Shown here in pieces: positions 35,572-50,500 of a stretch of DNA of 64,000 nt (its first letter is position 1; every line of letters begins with the position of its first letter). The translations under genes were made by a program, and so were the position numbers. The DNA is from Cladorhizidae sp. MBARI D1340-BT2 (Eukaryota; Porifera; Demospongiae; Poecilosclerida; Cladorhizidae). The notes under the pieces were generated by a model that worked only from the letters and a program-made list of their open reading frames with translations, searched no databases and had not been told where the DNA came from. The DNA lies in the NCBI GenBank assembly GCA_028752905.1, contig JAQNBH010000015.1:12290036-12354035 (forward strand), written 5' to 3'.

Positions 35572-38500
35572 TTATATACATATATATTACATACATATAT
35601 ATATATACTATATATACATATATATATATATACACATATATACATACATATATACATACATATATACATCATATATACATACATATATACATACATATAT
35701 ACATACATATATACACATACATTATATACACATATGAGGGGAGGAAACTGTTTTAGTTTCATAGCATACACAGAGAAAACAACAGAGCTAAAGGGGAGGA
35801 GCTTTCTTGAATGCTCATCATCGAAGTTTCTAATGAAGCCATATCCACGAATGCATTTGAGAAACATGCCTGCTGTCCAGTGCACGCTGCCCCACATAGG
35901 ACAAGGTCCACTCACCTCTCAGCCTTGAGGGTAATAATGCCGAGTTCTATTTCATTCATATACATGTAGTCTTGTGTCCACATCTATCTGCTTGACGAGT
36001 TAATATGGAGAGTTTATTTATTTTAGAGGGGAGGAGGAGGGGATTGTGCATTTACACACACACACACACAAAAGTAACAACAAAAAACACGAGGAAAAAA
36101 CTCCTCCCCCATCCTTAAGCTCCTCCCCATCCGTAAGCTCCTCCCCCAGCCTTCACTTCTACTCGGAGTTGCCACAGGAATGTGGACTACACTAGCTTGC
36201 ACGTACCACAGGATCTGGTGCTTGTCATGTCAGCACTCCAGGATGTAGACAACCCTCTCCTTCCTCCCTCGCCATCCGCAGCCCTGTCTTCACTAGCATC
36301 TCCGCCATTGACATTAGAGGTTGAGCTCTCTCCTCTGTGTTGCAAGTTCTTCTTCACAGGAAGGTCGTAGCCAAGCTGCGAACAATAAGCAGCAACAAAA
36401 TGATGACAGGAACAGCAACACTCGGTGATGGCCTGCCGCACTGTAAGCACGAGACCTCAAGGAACCAACATCAACGCAGTCCAACTCACGTCCTCAAGTC
36501 TCTTCTTGGTCTTGCTGACGGCTTCGTCAAAGCTCTCTCTCGTGTGCTTTTCAGGCATGCCCACCAACTACAACACAACAATCCCTTACTGATGAGTGCA
36601 GCACATGGGCGTGTCTGTTCACATATGAATAACATTATTGCTTGTAGGTATGAATAACATTATTGCTTGTAGGTATGAATACCATTTAAGCATGCAATGT
36701 TGCAAGTGTGAATATATTTCAATACATATATGTGTGTGATTAACATTACACAACTCCTTGAACATACTTGCAGTTAGGAATACTATTAACTTGCAAGTAT
36801 GAATACTGTTAACTTGCAAGTATGAATACTATGACACCTTCAAGTATGAATATTATACATATTACCTTCAAGTATGAATACTATTACACTTTCAATACGA
36901 ATACACTTCCAATACTAAATACGAATACTATTACACCTTCAAGTATGAATACTATTACACCTTCAGGATACTATTACACCTTCAAGTGTGAATACTATTA
37001 CACCTTCAAGTGTGAATACTATTACACCTTCAAGTGTGAATACTATTACACCACCAAGTATGAATACTATTACACCTTCAATTCTACACCTTCAACCTTC
37101 AAGTGTGAATACGATTACACCACCAAGTATGAATAATATTACACCTTCAAGTATGAATGCTATTACACTTTCAATACGAATACTATTACACCTTTAAGTA
37201 TGAATATTATCTCAAGTATGAATACCATTACACATGCAAGTGTTGATTACGACTTGCCTCGTGATCAACTATCCTGCCAGTGGGAGGAGTTATCTCAATG
37301 ACGAGACTGTCGCTGGAGAACTTGAGCTCTTCCCTAACACAGAGATCACTCTCCGAAGGAGATTCAAGATCTAGTGAAAGGTAGAGATATAGTCATGGGA
37401 CTAATTTGAGAGTACATTGGGTGAGTTGCTCTAAAATATCAAAAGGTGGGTCATAGTAACACGCTGTCACTTGATCACATGACAAATTGACATCCCATCA
37501 CTTGATCACATGACACATTGACATCCTGTCAACTTGATCTCATGACACATTGATGTTTTGTCACATGATCACATTGACACCCCATCACTTGATCACATGA
37601 CACATTGACATCCCATCACTTGATCACATGACACATTGACATCCTGTCAACTTGATCTCATGACACATTGATGTTTTGTCACATGATCACATTGACACCC
37701 CATCACTTGATCACATGACACATTGACATCCCATCACATGATCACATGACATCCGTCAACTTGATCTCATGACACATTGATGTTTTGTCACATGATCGCA
37801 TTGACATCCCATCACATGACACATTGACATCCCATCACGTGATCACATGACACATTGACATCCCATCACATGATCACATGACATCCGTCAACTTGATCTC
37901 ATGACACATTGATGTTTTGTCACATGATCACATTGACATCCCATCACTTGATCACATGACACATTGACATCCCATCGCATGATCACATGACACATTCAGG
38001 GGCGGATCTAGAGGTTATTATGATAGGAGGGGGTTGTTTATAAGCTCTCCCCACAAAATACACCCAAAACCACACCCTTTAATTAAATGTCTTATTAGCA
38101 CATCATTTTTTTTACAATCACAGGTAAGTACAATTGTAAACATTTAATCAAACAAAGAAACATTAAAGAGTCTTCTCGGATATGTCCTTACAAATTTTTG
38201 ACAGATTTCTTCAGTTGTAACTCATGGTGAATAGCAATCACTGACAAGTCGGATAAACGGTCGTCAGTCATTGTTGATCGTGAACAGGTTTTGAGCCTTC
38301 TCAATAAGGAAAATGACCTCTCCGCTTCAGCACTCGTAATTGGTAAGGTACATGCAATTATAAGAAGCTGGTGGATGTTGGGAAATGAGTCCTTGTCGCA
38401 AGCACCAAGAGCTAAAAGTAAATTGTCAGGAAGTGTACCACCTTGGATCTCTTTGTTTTGCCAAAGTCGTTTCCATCTTTCTAGCTCATTACAGAGAGAT

Positions 38501-41500
38501 TTAGGGAAAGGAAGATCGTGTTCCCAATGTAACAAACTTGCTAAGTTCAAATCAGCATTATTAACAGAAGGTATGAGGCAGAGAAGCCCTTGAATATACC
38601 TTTTATTGGATGTAAATCTTTCACTCATCTGACTAAGGAAATCTAAGAGAGGAATAGCTATAGTTCTCTTATAGAACTCTTCAGGACTATCGCTAGGAGT
38701 ATTACTCCTATTCCTTTGAAGACTAGTTTTCCTAGGAATACTAGCAGATGATCCCACACTGTCAGCAAGTTTAAGAATCTCTTCATACCATTTGCCGAAA
38801 ATTGTACTGATGTTTGTTCTGGTGAATTTGATACTCTCAATGACAGTCCCTACCATTTTGTGAGCATCAAGAATATCTTGGTCTCTCTTTTGCAACTTAG
38901 AAGCTAAAACTTTGACTTCATCAAGGACATTTTTCATTGCAATGAAAACAGCTATGGTCTGAAAAGAACAAAGGGAAGATTTCAACCCTTGTGCTTTTAC
39001 TTTTGTTTCTTTATCCCACTTCCAGTTCTCATCATCTTCAAGCAGAGCTGGATGATCATCTGGTGACAGAATGGCATCCAACAAGGCACTCATATAGCTC
39101 ATGAAAAACGTCGAAACATATGTGGCGTTCTACCCAGCGTGTTTTGCATAATCCAGGAAGTTTAGAATGGGATGATTCTGGCATGTATGCTTTAACTGTA
39201 CGCTCAAAAAAGCGTTGCCGCTTAGGACTTTTGTTCAGAAACAAGAATGATTCATTTATTACACCAATAAGATTTCTCACTTCTTGAAGTCTACAAGAAG
39301 CAGCAATAGAAAGGTTCAGACAATGAGAGAAGCAATGTGTATAAATAGCTGAAGGAGAAATTTTTTAAATCTGTGCTTGGACTCCAGCTTTCTCAGAAGC
39401 CATTACTGCAGCTCCATCGTAAGCCTGGCCACAGATTTTAGATGGGTCTAAATTCACTGAGGGATGTGAAAGAGATTCCAAGATTTTTTTAATATAGCTA
39501 TATATAGTGGGAGCATTTGCTCTTTCATCACTTTGTTGGCATAGATGTGAATCAGCTGATTTTGAATGTTCTTGCTGGTGTATTTAGCATTTTTGCTAGC
39601 AAGATTAACCCTTTCACTGGCATAAGCGACTTAAGTCGCGAAAACTGATTAGTCGCGAGGAAAAAATTCGTAAAATATTAACCGTTCGCTGTATTACCGT
39701 TCGCTGTATTAACTTCAAAAATTGCACGAATATGCCTAAAGCACGCCTCTAATATATATACCCCTGAATATCAGGAAAATACGGAATGAGGAAAGGGAAG
39801 TAAACGTGCCAGCAAACATCACTTCCGGTTCATTCCCGGTCTCGAAGAAGAAATGGCGACCCGCTTTAGTAGAGACGAAGCGTTAAGACTTCCTATTTGA
39901 GGATGACTTCGGCCTGTTCGAGATTGACGTTAGTGAAGAAGAGGAAGAAGGTGCCTGTGCTTACCTGGGAAGTGGCGTAGTTGACGGTGATGCTATGGCA
40001 GCTATAACAGAAGCTGTTGGCACCGACCACGAAGCAAGTTTTCAAAGTATAGGTCACCCTACTCTGCCAAGCGAAGCTTCAGACGATAGTGATGATCATG
40101 AAGACTTCCCCCAAGGTAAGAATAGATAAGAGTTGTATAGTAAAGCCTAGTAACTAGCATAATAATAAGAACTATTTCTCCTTGGAAGGTAGTTTCACTC
40201 ATGGACCTGGAGGAGGAGGAGGAAGCAGCAGAGGAGAAGACAGGGTTTGAGGAGAGGTTATTATTTATATATATATATATATTTTGTAATGTAGCATTAT
40301 GTGTTTGTCTGAGTTATGCTGAACATGCAGACCTTCACAGTGCCAAGCATTGCCCTTTTATTTTTTTATCTATATTTATTTATAATTATGTTATGCACAC
40401 TTTGCACATACTTTTATTTATTTTTCAGTACTATGGACCCTAGCCCATACTTCCTCTTTGTTATTCTATTCACATCTTTGTGGTTTGATATAAAAATGTT
40501 GTTGACAAATAGTTGTTGTTGACCAAACGTTGACTAGCTAACATTGCTGATTTCATGTGTATGAAACCGAGCTGAAATAGCCTTTTTCAACTTATAATGA
40601 TATTCATATCTTTGTGGTTTGTAATAATCAACCAAAAAATTGTTGTTGACAACAGTAGTTGTTGTTGACCAAAAGTTGACCAGCTAACATTGCTGGTTTC
40701 ATGTGTAATATGAAATTGAGATGATATAAACCCGATATAAACCCTTTTATTTTACTTCCTGTCTCTTATAACAATATTCACATTTCTGTGGTTTGTTGCT
40801 AAGCAACTAAAATTTACCATAACGTCCCTTCATGCATCAGCTATCACCTGATATATAGTTGTTGGGTACTTGTCTTCATGTGGTCCTCTATAAAAAAAAA
40901 AATGTGAAATTGTGTCAATTTTTGTAAAAAGTCCTCCGTAAATATGCCAGTGAAAGGATTAAGATGCTGTTGTAAAGTGCTATTTCCTTTAGCCAAGAGT
41001 TGCAACGTGGCTATAAAGTTTCCTCTGTTCATGGTTTCATCCGAAAAGTCAACTTTATCTTCTCCTCTGTGTCCTCTGAATGGTAAGCCTTGCTTAACTA
41101 AAAACTGAACACAATTAACTATGTGACGCAGAATCTCTCCGTTTTCTTCTGCTTGTTCTTGTTTCACTTTTGTGAGATGTGAGTCAACTCTGGCATCAGG
41201 AGTGAAGTAGTTTGTTTTGAAACAATCAGCTCTTTCTGTAGCATGCTGATGCATGACAGTCCGCTCATGATGCAAAAGAATGCCATCCTTACCCAGTGCT
41301 TTCGTATATGGCTTCTGATAGGATAGCACCAACACTCCGGGTATTGTACCTGCGCCGCCACCTCTTTGTCTGTTTGGAGGCTCTGGGAACAGAATACAAT
41401 AAGAACAAATTCCTCCTTCAAGTTTCCTACTATAGCAAAGCCAAGGAAATTGGTTGAGCCAGTGCATCTGAAACGAAACTGTCCAGGTTTTACCCTGCTT

Positions 41501-44500
41501 GGTGACTGGATGAGACTGAAGGGCTTCAGATGCTGATGGTCTGAAATGTGATGACAGATACTGGAACCGCTTTGAGTCAGGAATGCTACTAGCAGTGCCG
41601 TATGTTATCCAATGAACCATGTGCATCTTTCACAACTATTCCTAAGTCTAGTGTATAACCAGCTACCATGTTGTCATTACCTTCATCTTCTCTACACTTA
41701 ACTATAGAGGTCTGATCAGGTTCAATGCATATCCTCTTGCTCACTGGTGATTCTTGAGTAAACTCGCCAGATCTGAAATTTGCCAGTTAATAATATTAAA
41801 CCAAATAATCACATTATAATCTAGTTATTTACCTCTTAACAGGTTTTTTTAATGTCTTTTGCTTGGAGTCTTTCAATCCACTATACTTAGCCATAGCTAG
41901 ATAGCTTGCCAGAGGCCAGAGTTCAGCTCATGTGACCAAGAGAGTAAAAGGTAACACATCTTTTGATGTATACACCTGTGGTTTTAGCGTTAATTAAGTG
42001 ACAGATCTGGATTTGCGCCTCATTTACCTCATTAAAACATTTACCTCATTAAAAGAAGCTATAATGAGGAAATCATACTCTTTAACTGAATTTCATTAGT
42101 GTCCATTATTATTGTAGTATTCAAATGGAATTTTAATCCTCATCATTATTATCGTAATATTGTCCAAAAGGGGGGGGGGTTGCAACCCCCTCAACCCCCC
42201 CCCCCCCCTAGATCCGCCCCTGCACATTGATATCCATCAACTTGACTCATGACACATTGATGTTTTGTCACATGAACGCATTGACATCCCATCACTTGAT
42301 CACATGACACATTGACATCCCACCACTTGATCACATGACACATTGACATCCGTCAACTTGATCACATGACACATTGATGTTTTGTCACATGAACACATTG
42401 ATGTTTTGTCACATGAACACATTGACATCCCATCACTTGATCACATGACACATTGACATCCCATCACTTGATCACATGACACATTGATATCCGTCAACTT
42501 GATATCATGACACATTGATGTTTTGTCACATGAACACATTGACATCCCATCACTTGATCACATGACACATTGACATCCCATCACTTGATCACATGACACA
42601 TTGATATCCGTCAACTTGATCTCATGACACATTGATGTTTTGTCACATGACACATTGACATCCCATCACTTGACACATTGTTGTCCTGCACATTGTTGTC
42701 CTGTCACTTGACAAACCACCAACACGCCCATATAACCACTTAAATTAAGCACATGACCTGTCGTGTGAATTCATTCACACATGCAATAGAGATGGGTGAT
42801 CACATGACCAGCATGTGCTACCTTGTGGGGGTGGTGATGTGAGGAGAGGAAGTAGCCGACGAGCGACTGCACTGTCATCTTCCTTGTCATCAAGATGGGG
42901 AGAACAGAACCGACCAGATACAAACTGCCTGCAAATGTTGAGCACAATGGCGAGTTAATTAAATTTTATGTCTAAAGCAGAAGTCAGAAGAATGCATAAA
43001 AAATGATCGAAAAGCGCGATGTATGCCTCAGGCATTCTAACCATGCTAAGATTCCATATAAATTTAAAAAATGTTTTTTCCCATTCACCGAGGCAAAAAT
43101 TTTCATTCCGCCTCACTTTCACGACAGGGAATGAGGAAACAAATATGCATCCTGGAAAAGCTGGTTGTTAAGCTGGGCACTTATAGCGACGGTCAACAAG
43201 AAAATAGCCACCTATCACCAAGGCCCTTGCACAGATGTGATTGATTTCTTATCATATAGATGGCCAAGTGTGTGCATTTCGGATAGCTAGAAGAGATGAC
43301 AAGAAAACAGTTCAACTGTTGCAGAGCAGAGTCTGGAGAGAGTAGTGCGTGGACATCCCACCTACGAATTTTTGTAGTCTCCAGAAACACGGCCTTTTGA
43401 GCAGGAAGAGGCATGGTCACGACCAATGCCTGAACGAACAGAGGCCAGAACCAACGTCAAGTAGGAGAGAAGGTGTTTAATGGAGATACCAGCTTAACAA
43501 CTTGGTGGTGAGATATTTAGAGGTGGAATTGTGGTGAACAATATGCATTAGGAGGTGTGGTTCAAGGTAGGGCAAGAGCATTTCCACTTACCAGCAATTT
43601 CCACCTAGTCAGTGTGCCACTTAAACTATATAGGAGTATAGCACTCACTCTTTGTGCCTCTTCAGGAACTTGGAAGAGATGCTGAGGCACATGGGAGAGG
43701 CGGCCGCAGTGGCTGGGTGCAGCAAGTCTACATGCTCAAGACTCCGGTAGTTCGTCATGAGGAACAGCTCCTCCTCCTTGTTGGCGGGCTCCAGCAGGAA
43801 GGGGTTGGACAGCTGCACTGGGGGCGAGTTCTCTGGAGTGAGGATGATCATATCATCTGGTTGGGGGGGGGGAAGAGAGGGGCAGACAGGAAGTATATGT
43901 ATCTACAACAGGAATTATATCTACATAGGAAGTATATTTACAACAGGAAGTATATTTACAACAGGAAGGGTATCTACAACAGGAAGTGTATCTACAAGAG
44001 GAAGTATATCTACAACAGGAAGTGACTTTAGAACAGGAAGTATATTTATAACAGGAAGTATATCTACAACAGAAAGTATATCTACATCACCACATGCATT
44101 TTTTTTGCATGATTATTTCCCCCCTCTAAGTGAGAGATGTGCAGTCCCACCACACCCCTGTCCTACGATAGCTCAGGATTCCTGGGTTACTTGGGACTCT
44201 CCTGGGACGCCACTTGCCCTAGTCATTGAATAGAACCAGGCATAGACAGCCAGCCCTAGTACACTCTTGCCCTAGTTATAGAATAGAACCAGGCATAGAT
44301 GACTAGCCCTAGTACACTCCTGCCCTAGTTATAGAATAGAACCAGGCATAGATGACTAGCCCTAGTACACTCTTGTCCTAGTTATAGAATAGAACCAGCA
44401 TAGATGACTAGCCCTAGTACACTCCTGCCCTAGTTATAGAATAGAACCAGGCATAGATGACTAGCCCTAGTACACTCTTGCCCTAGTTATAGAATAGAAC

Positions 44501-47500
44501 CAGGCATAGATGACTAGCCCTAGTACACTCTTGCCCTAGTTATAGAATAGAACCAGGCATAGATGACTAGCCCTAGTACACTCTTGCCCTAGTTATAGAA
44601 TAGAACCAGGCATAGATGACTAGCCCTAGTACACTCTTGCCCTAGTTATAGAATAGAACCAGGCATAGATGACTAGCCCTAGCACACTCTTGCCCTAGTT
44701 ATAGAATAGAACCAGCATAGATGACTAGTCCTAGTACACTCTTGCCCTAGTTATAGAATAGAACCAGGCATAGATGACTAGCCCTAGTACACTCTTGCCC
44801 TAGTTATAGAATAGAACCAGGCATAGATGACTAGCCCTAGTACACTCTTGCCCTAGTTATAGAATAGAACCAGGCATAGATGACTAGCCCTAGTACACTC
44901 TTGCCCTAGTTATAGAATAGAACCAGGCATAGATGACTAGCCCTAGTACACTCTTGCCCTAGTTATAGAATAGAACCAGGCATAGAGGACTAGCCCTAGT
45001 ACACTCTTGCCCTAGTTATAGAATAGAACCAGGCATAGATGACTAGCCCTAGTACACTCTTGCCCTAGTTATAGAATAGAACCAGGAATAGAGGACTAGC
45101 CCTAGTACACTCTTGCCCTAGTTATAGAATAGAACCAGGCATAGATGACTAGCCCTAGTACACTCTTGCCCTAGTTATAGAATAGAACCAGGCATAGATG
45201 ACTAGCCCTAGTACACTCTTGCCCTAGTTATAGAATAGAACCAGGCATAGATGACTAGCCCTAGTACACTCTTGCCCTAGTTATAGAATAGAACCAGGCA
45301 TAGATGACTAGCCCTAGTACACTCTTGCCCTAGTTATAGAATAGAACCAGGCATAGATGACTAGCCCTAGTACACTCTTGCCCTAGTTATAGAATAGAAC
45401 CAGGCATAGATGACTAGCCCTAGTACACTCTTGCCCTAGTTATAGAATAGAACCAGGCATAGATGACTAGCCCTAGTACACTCTTGCCCTAGTTATAGAA
45501 TAGAACCAGGCATAGATGACTAGCCCTAGTACACTCTTGCCCTAGTTATAGAATAGAACCAGGCATAGATGACTAGCCCTAGTACACTCTTGCCCTAGTT
45601 ATAGAATAGAACCAGGCATAGATGACTAGCCCTAGTACACTCTTGCCCTAGTTATAGAATAGAACCAGGCATAGATGACTAGCCCTAGTACACTCTTGCC
45701 CTAGTTATAGAATAGAACCAGGCATAGATGACTAGCCCTAGTACACTCTTGCCCTAGTTATAGAATAGAACCAGGCATAGATGACTAGCCCTAGTACACT
45801 CTTGCCCTAGTTATAGAATAGAACCAGGCATAGATGACTAGCCCTAGTACACTCTTGCCCTAGTTATAGAATAGAACTAGGCATAGATGACTAGCCCTAG
45901 TACACTCTTGCCCTAGTTATAGAATAGAACCAGGCATAGATGACTAGCCCTAGTACACTCTTGCCCTAGTTATAGAATAGAACCAGGCATAGATGACTAG
46001 CCTAGTACACTCTTGCCCTAGTTATAGAATAGAACCAGGCATGGATGACTAGCCCTAGTACACTCTTGCCCTAGTTATAGAATAGAACCAGGCATAGATG
46101 ACTAGCCTAGTACACTCTTGCCCTAGTTATAGAATAGAACCAGGCATAGACGACTAGCCCTAGTACACTCTTGCCCTAGTTATAGAATAGAACCAGGCAT
46201 AGACGACTAGCCCTAGTACACTCTTGCCCTAGTTATAGAATAGAACCAGGCATAGACGACTAGCCCTAGTACACTCTTGCCCTAGTTATAGAATAGAACC
46301 AGGCATAGATGACTAGCCCTAGTACACTCTTGCCCTAGTTATAGAATAGAACCAGGCATAGATGAATAGCCCTAGTACACTCTTGCCCTAGTTATAGAAT
46401 AGAACCAGGCATAGATGACTAGCCCTAGTACACTCTTGCCCTAGTTATAGAATAGAACCAGGCATAGATGACTAGCCCTAGTACACTCTTGCCCTAGTTA
46501 TAGAATAGAACCAGGCATAGATGACTAGCCCTAGTACACTCTTGCCCTAGTTATAGAATAGAACCAGGCATAGATGACTAGCCCTAGTACACTCTTGCCC
46601 TAGTTATAGAATAGAACCAGGCATAGATGACTAGCCCTAGTACACTCTTGCCCTAGTTATAGAATAGAACCAGGCATAGATGACTAGCCCTAGTACACTC
46701 TTGCCCTAGTTATAGAATAGAACCAGGCATAGATGACTAGCCCTAGTACACTCTTGCCCTAGTTATAGAATAGAACCAGGCATAGATGACTAGCCCTAGT
46801 ACACTCTTGCCCTAGTTATAGAATAGAACCAGGCATAGACGACTAGCCCTAGTACACTCTTGCCCTAGTTATAGAATAGAACCAGGCATAGATGACTAGC
46901 CCTAGTACACTCTTGCCCTAGTTATAGAATAGAACCAGGCATAGATGACTAGCCCTAGTACACTCTTGCCCTAGTTATAGAATAGAACCAGGCATAGATG
47001 AATAGCCCTAGTACACTCTTGCCCTAGTTATAGAATAGAACCAGGCATAGATGACTAGCCCTAGTACACTCTTGCCCTAGTTATAGAATAGAACCAGGCA
47101 TAGATGACTAGCCCTAGTACACTCTTGCCCTAGTTATAGAATAGAACCAGGCATAGATGACTAGCCCTAGTACACTCTTGCCCTAGTTATAGAATAGAAC
47201 CAGGCATAGATGACTAGCCCTAGTACACTCTTGCCCTAGTTATAGAATAGAACCAGGCATAGATGACTAGCCCTAGTACACTCTTGCCCTAGTTATAGAA
47301 TAGAACCAGGCATAGATGACTAGCCCTAGTACACTCTTGCCCTAGTTATAGAATAGAACCAGGCATAGATGACTAGCCCTAGTACACTCTTGCCCTAGTT
47401 ATAGAATAGAACCAGGCATAGATGACTAGACCTAGTACACTCTTGCCCTAGTTATAGAATAGAACCAGGCATAGATGACTAGCCCTAGTACACTCTTGCC

Positions 47501-50500
47501 CTAGTTATAGAATAGAACCAGGCATAGATGACTAGCCCTAGTACACTCTTGCCCTAGTTATAGAATAGAACCAGGCATAGATGACTAGCCCTAGTACACT
47601 CTTGCCCTAGTTATAGAATAGAACCAGGCATAGATGACTAGCCCTAGTGCACTCTTGCCCTAGTTATAGAATAGAACCAGGCATAGATGACTAGCCCTAG
47701 TACACTCTTGCCCTAGTTATAGAATAGAACCAGGCATAGATGACTAGCCCTAGTACACTCTTGCCCTAGTTATAGAATAGAACCAGGCATAGATGACTAG
47801 CCCTAGTACACTCTTGCCCTAGTTATAGAATAGAACCAGGCATAGATGACTAGTCCTAGTACACTCTTGCCCTAGTTATAGAATAGAACCAGGCATAGAT
47901 GACTAGCCCTAGTACACTCTTGCCCTAGTTATAGAATAGAACCAGGCATAGATGACTAGCCCTAGTACACTCTTGCCCTAGTTATAGAATAGAACCAGGC
48001 ATAGATGACTAGCCCTAGTACACTCTTGCCCTAGTTATAGAATAGAACCAGGCATAGATGACTAGCCCTAGTACACTCTTGCCCTAGTTATAGAATAGAA
48101 CCAGGCATAGATGACTAGCCCTAGTACACTCTTGCCCTAGTTATAGAATAGAACCAGGCATAGATGACTAGCCCTAGTACACTCTTGCCCTAGTTATAGA
48201 ATAGAACCAGGCATAGATGACTAGCCCTAGTACACTCTTGCCCTAGTTATAGAATAGAACCAGGCATAGATGACTAGCCCTAGTACACTCTTGCCCTAGT
48301 TATAGAATAGAACCAGGCATAGATGACTAGCCCTAGTACACTCTTGCCCTAGTTATAGAATAGAACCAGGCATAGATGACTAGCCCTAGTACACTCTTGC
48401 CCTAGTTATAGAATAGAACCAGGCATAGATGACTAGCCCTAGTACACTCTTGCCCTAGTTATAGAATAGAACCAGGCATAGATGACTAGCCCTAGTACAC
48501 TCCTGCCCTAGTTATAGAATAGAACCAGGCATAGATGACTAGCCCTAGTACACTCTTGCCCTAGTTATAGAATAGAACCAGGCATAGATGACTAGCCCTA
48601 GTACACTCTTGCCCTAGTTATAGAATAGAACCAGGCATAGATGACTAGCCCTAGTACACTCTTGCCCTAGTTATAGAATAGAACCAGGCATAGATGACTA
48701 GCCCTAGTACACTCCTGCCCTAGTTATAGAATAGAACCAGGCATAGATGACTAGCCCTAGTACACTCTTGCCCTAGTTATAGAATAGAACCAGGCATAGA
48801 TGACTAGCCCTAGTACACTCTTGCCCTAGTTATAGAATAGAACCAGGCATAGATGACTAGCCCTAGTACACTCTTGCCCTAGTTATAGAATAGAACCAGG
48901 CATAGATGACTAGCCCTAGTACACTCTTGCCCTAGTTATAGAATAGAACCAGGCATAGATGACTAGCCCTTGTACACTCTTGCCCAAGTTATAGAATAGA
49001 ACCAGGCATAGATGACTAGCCCTAGTACACTCTTGCCCTAGTTATAGAATAGAACCAGGCATAGATGACTAGCCCTAGTACACTCCTGCCCTAGTTATAG
49101 AATAGAACCAGGCATAGATGACTAGTCCTAGTACACTCTTGCCCTAGTTATAGAATAGAACCAGGCATAGATGACTAGCCCTAGTACACTCTTGCCCTAG
49201 TTATAGAATAGAACCAGGCATAGATGACTAGCCCTAGTACACTCTTGCCCTAGTTATAGAATAGAACCAGGCATAGATGACTAGCCCTAGTACACTCTTG
49301 CCCTAGTTATAGAATAGAACCAGGCATAGATGACTAGCCCTAGTACACTCTTGCCCTAGTTATAGAATAGAACCAGGCATAGATGACTAGCCCTAGTACA
49401 CTCTTGCCCTAGTTATAGAATAGAACCAGGCATAGATGACTAGCCCTACACTCTTGCCCTAGTTATAGAATAGAACCAGGCATAGATGACTAGCCCTAGT
49501 ACACTCTTGCCCTAGTTATAGAATAGAACCAGGCATAGATGACTAGCCCTAGTACACTCTTGCCCTAGTTATAGAATAGAACCAGGCATAGATGACTAGC
49601 CCTAGTACACTCTTGCCCTAGTTATAGAATAGAACCAGGCATAGATGACTAGCCCTAGTACACTCTTGCCCTAGTTATAGAATAGAACCAGGCATAGATG
49701 ACTAGCCCTAGTACACTCTTGACCTAGTTATAGAATAGAACCAGGCATAGATGACTAGCCCTAGTACACTCTTGCCCTAGTTATAGAATAGAACCAGGCA
49801 TAGATGACTAGCCCTAGTACACTCTTGCCCTAGTTATAGAATAGAACCAGGCATAGATGACTAGCCCTAGTACACTCTTGCCCTAGTTATAGAATAGAAC
49901 CAGGCATAGATGACTAGCCCTAGTACACTCTTGCCCTAGTTATAGAATAGAACCAGGCATAGATGACTAGCCCTAGTACACTCTTGCCCTAGTTATAGAA
50001 TAGAACCAGGCATAGATGACTAGCCCTAGTACACTCTTGCCCTAGTTATAGAATAGAACCAGGCATAGATGACTAGCCCTAGTACACTCTTGCCCTAGTT
50101 ATAGAATAGAACCAGGCATAGATGACTAGCCCTAGTACACTCTTGCCCTAGTTATAGAATAGAACCAGGCATAGACGACTAGCCCTAGTACACTCTTGCC
50201 CTAGTTATAGAATAGAACCAGGCATAGACGACTAGCCCTAGTACACTCTTGCCCTAGTTATAGAATAGAACCAGGCATAGATGACTAGCCCTAGTATACT
50301 GTTGCCCTAGTTATAGAATAGAACCAGGCATAGATGACTAGCCCTAGTACACTCTTGCCCTAGTTATAGAATAGAACCAGGCATAGATGACTAGCCCTAG
50401 TACACTCTTGCCCTAGTTATAGAATAGAACCAGCATAGATGACTAGCCCTAGTACACTCTTGCCCTAGTTATAGAATAGAACCAGGCATAGATGACTAGC

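Larger units (their letters stand above)
38188..41894 (-). pseudogene. hAT transposase (TTF-type zinc-finger / ZMYM-like class), broken
   Basis: Fragments in order: a short first exon from ATG at 41894 ([18 protein letters not shown]), a block at about 41770-41600 ending in stops, then the zinc-finger-like part (41626-40963) with [19 protein letters not shown] and [14 protein letters not shown]. After the nested insert come [20 protein letters not shown], then [12 protein letters not shown] (the hAT Q-YDGA motif, about 39420), CKTRWVERH, and the dimerisation region ending [20 protein letters not shown] (about 38300). Known: this is the C-terminal hAT dimerisation signature. Frameshifts and stops lie near 41600, 39470 and 39360, and the region with the first catalytic Asp seems deleted, so the copy cannot make transposase. 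Confidence 0.85.
37997..42222 (-). mobile_element. hAT-family DNA transposon, decayed, inserted in a minisatellite
   Basis: Perfect 15-bp terminal inverted repeats CAGGGGCGGATCTAG (37997-38011) and its complement (42208-42222) bound 4226 bp. CACATT lies immediately outside both ends (37991-37996 and 42223-42228). hAT elements normally make 8-bp target duplications; here only 6 bp match, and the flanking array itself repeats that word, so the duplication is ambiguous. The minus strand holds a broken transposase. The element sits in the gene 2 intron between exons h and i. Confidence 0.9.

Noticed and set aside
35322..35928. Tyr/Ile-rich frames
   Set aside because: TATATACA microsatellite read in frame.
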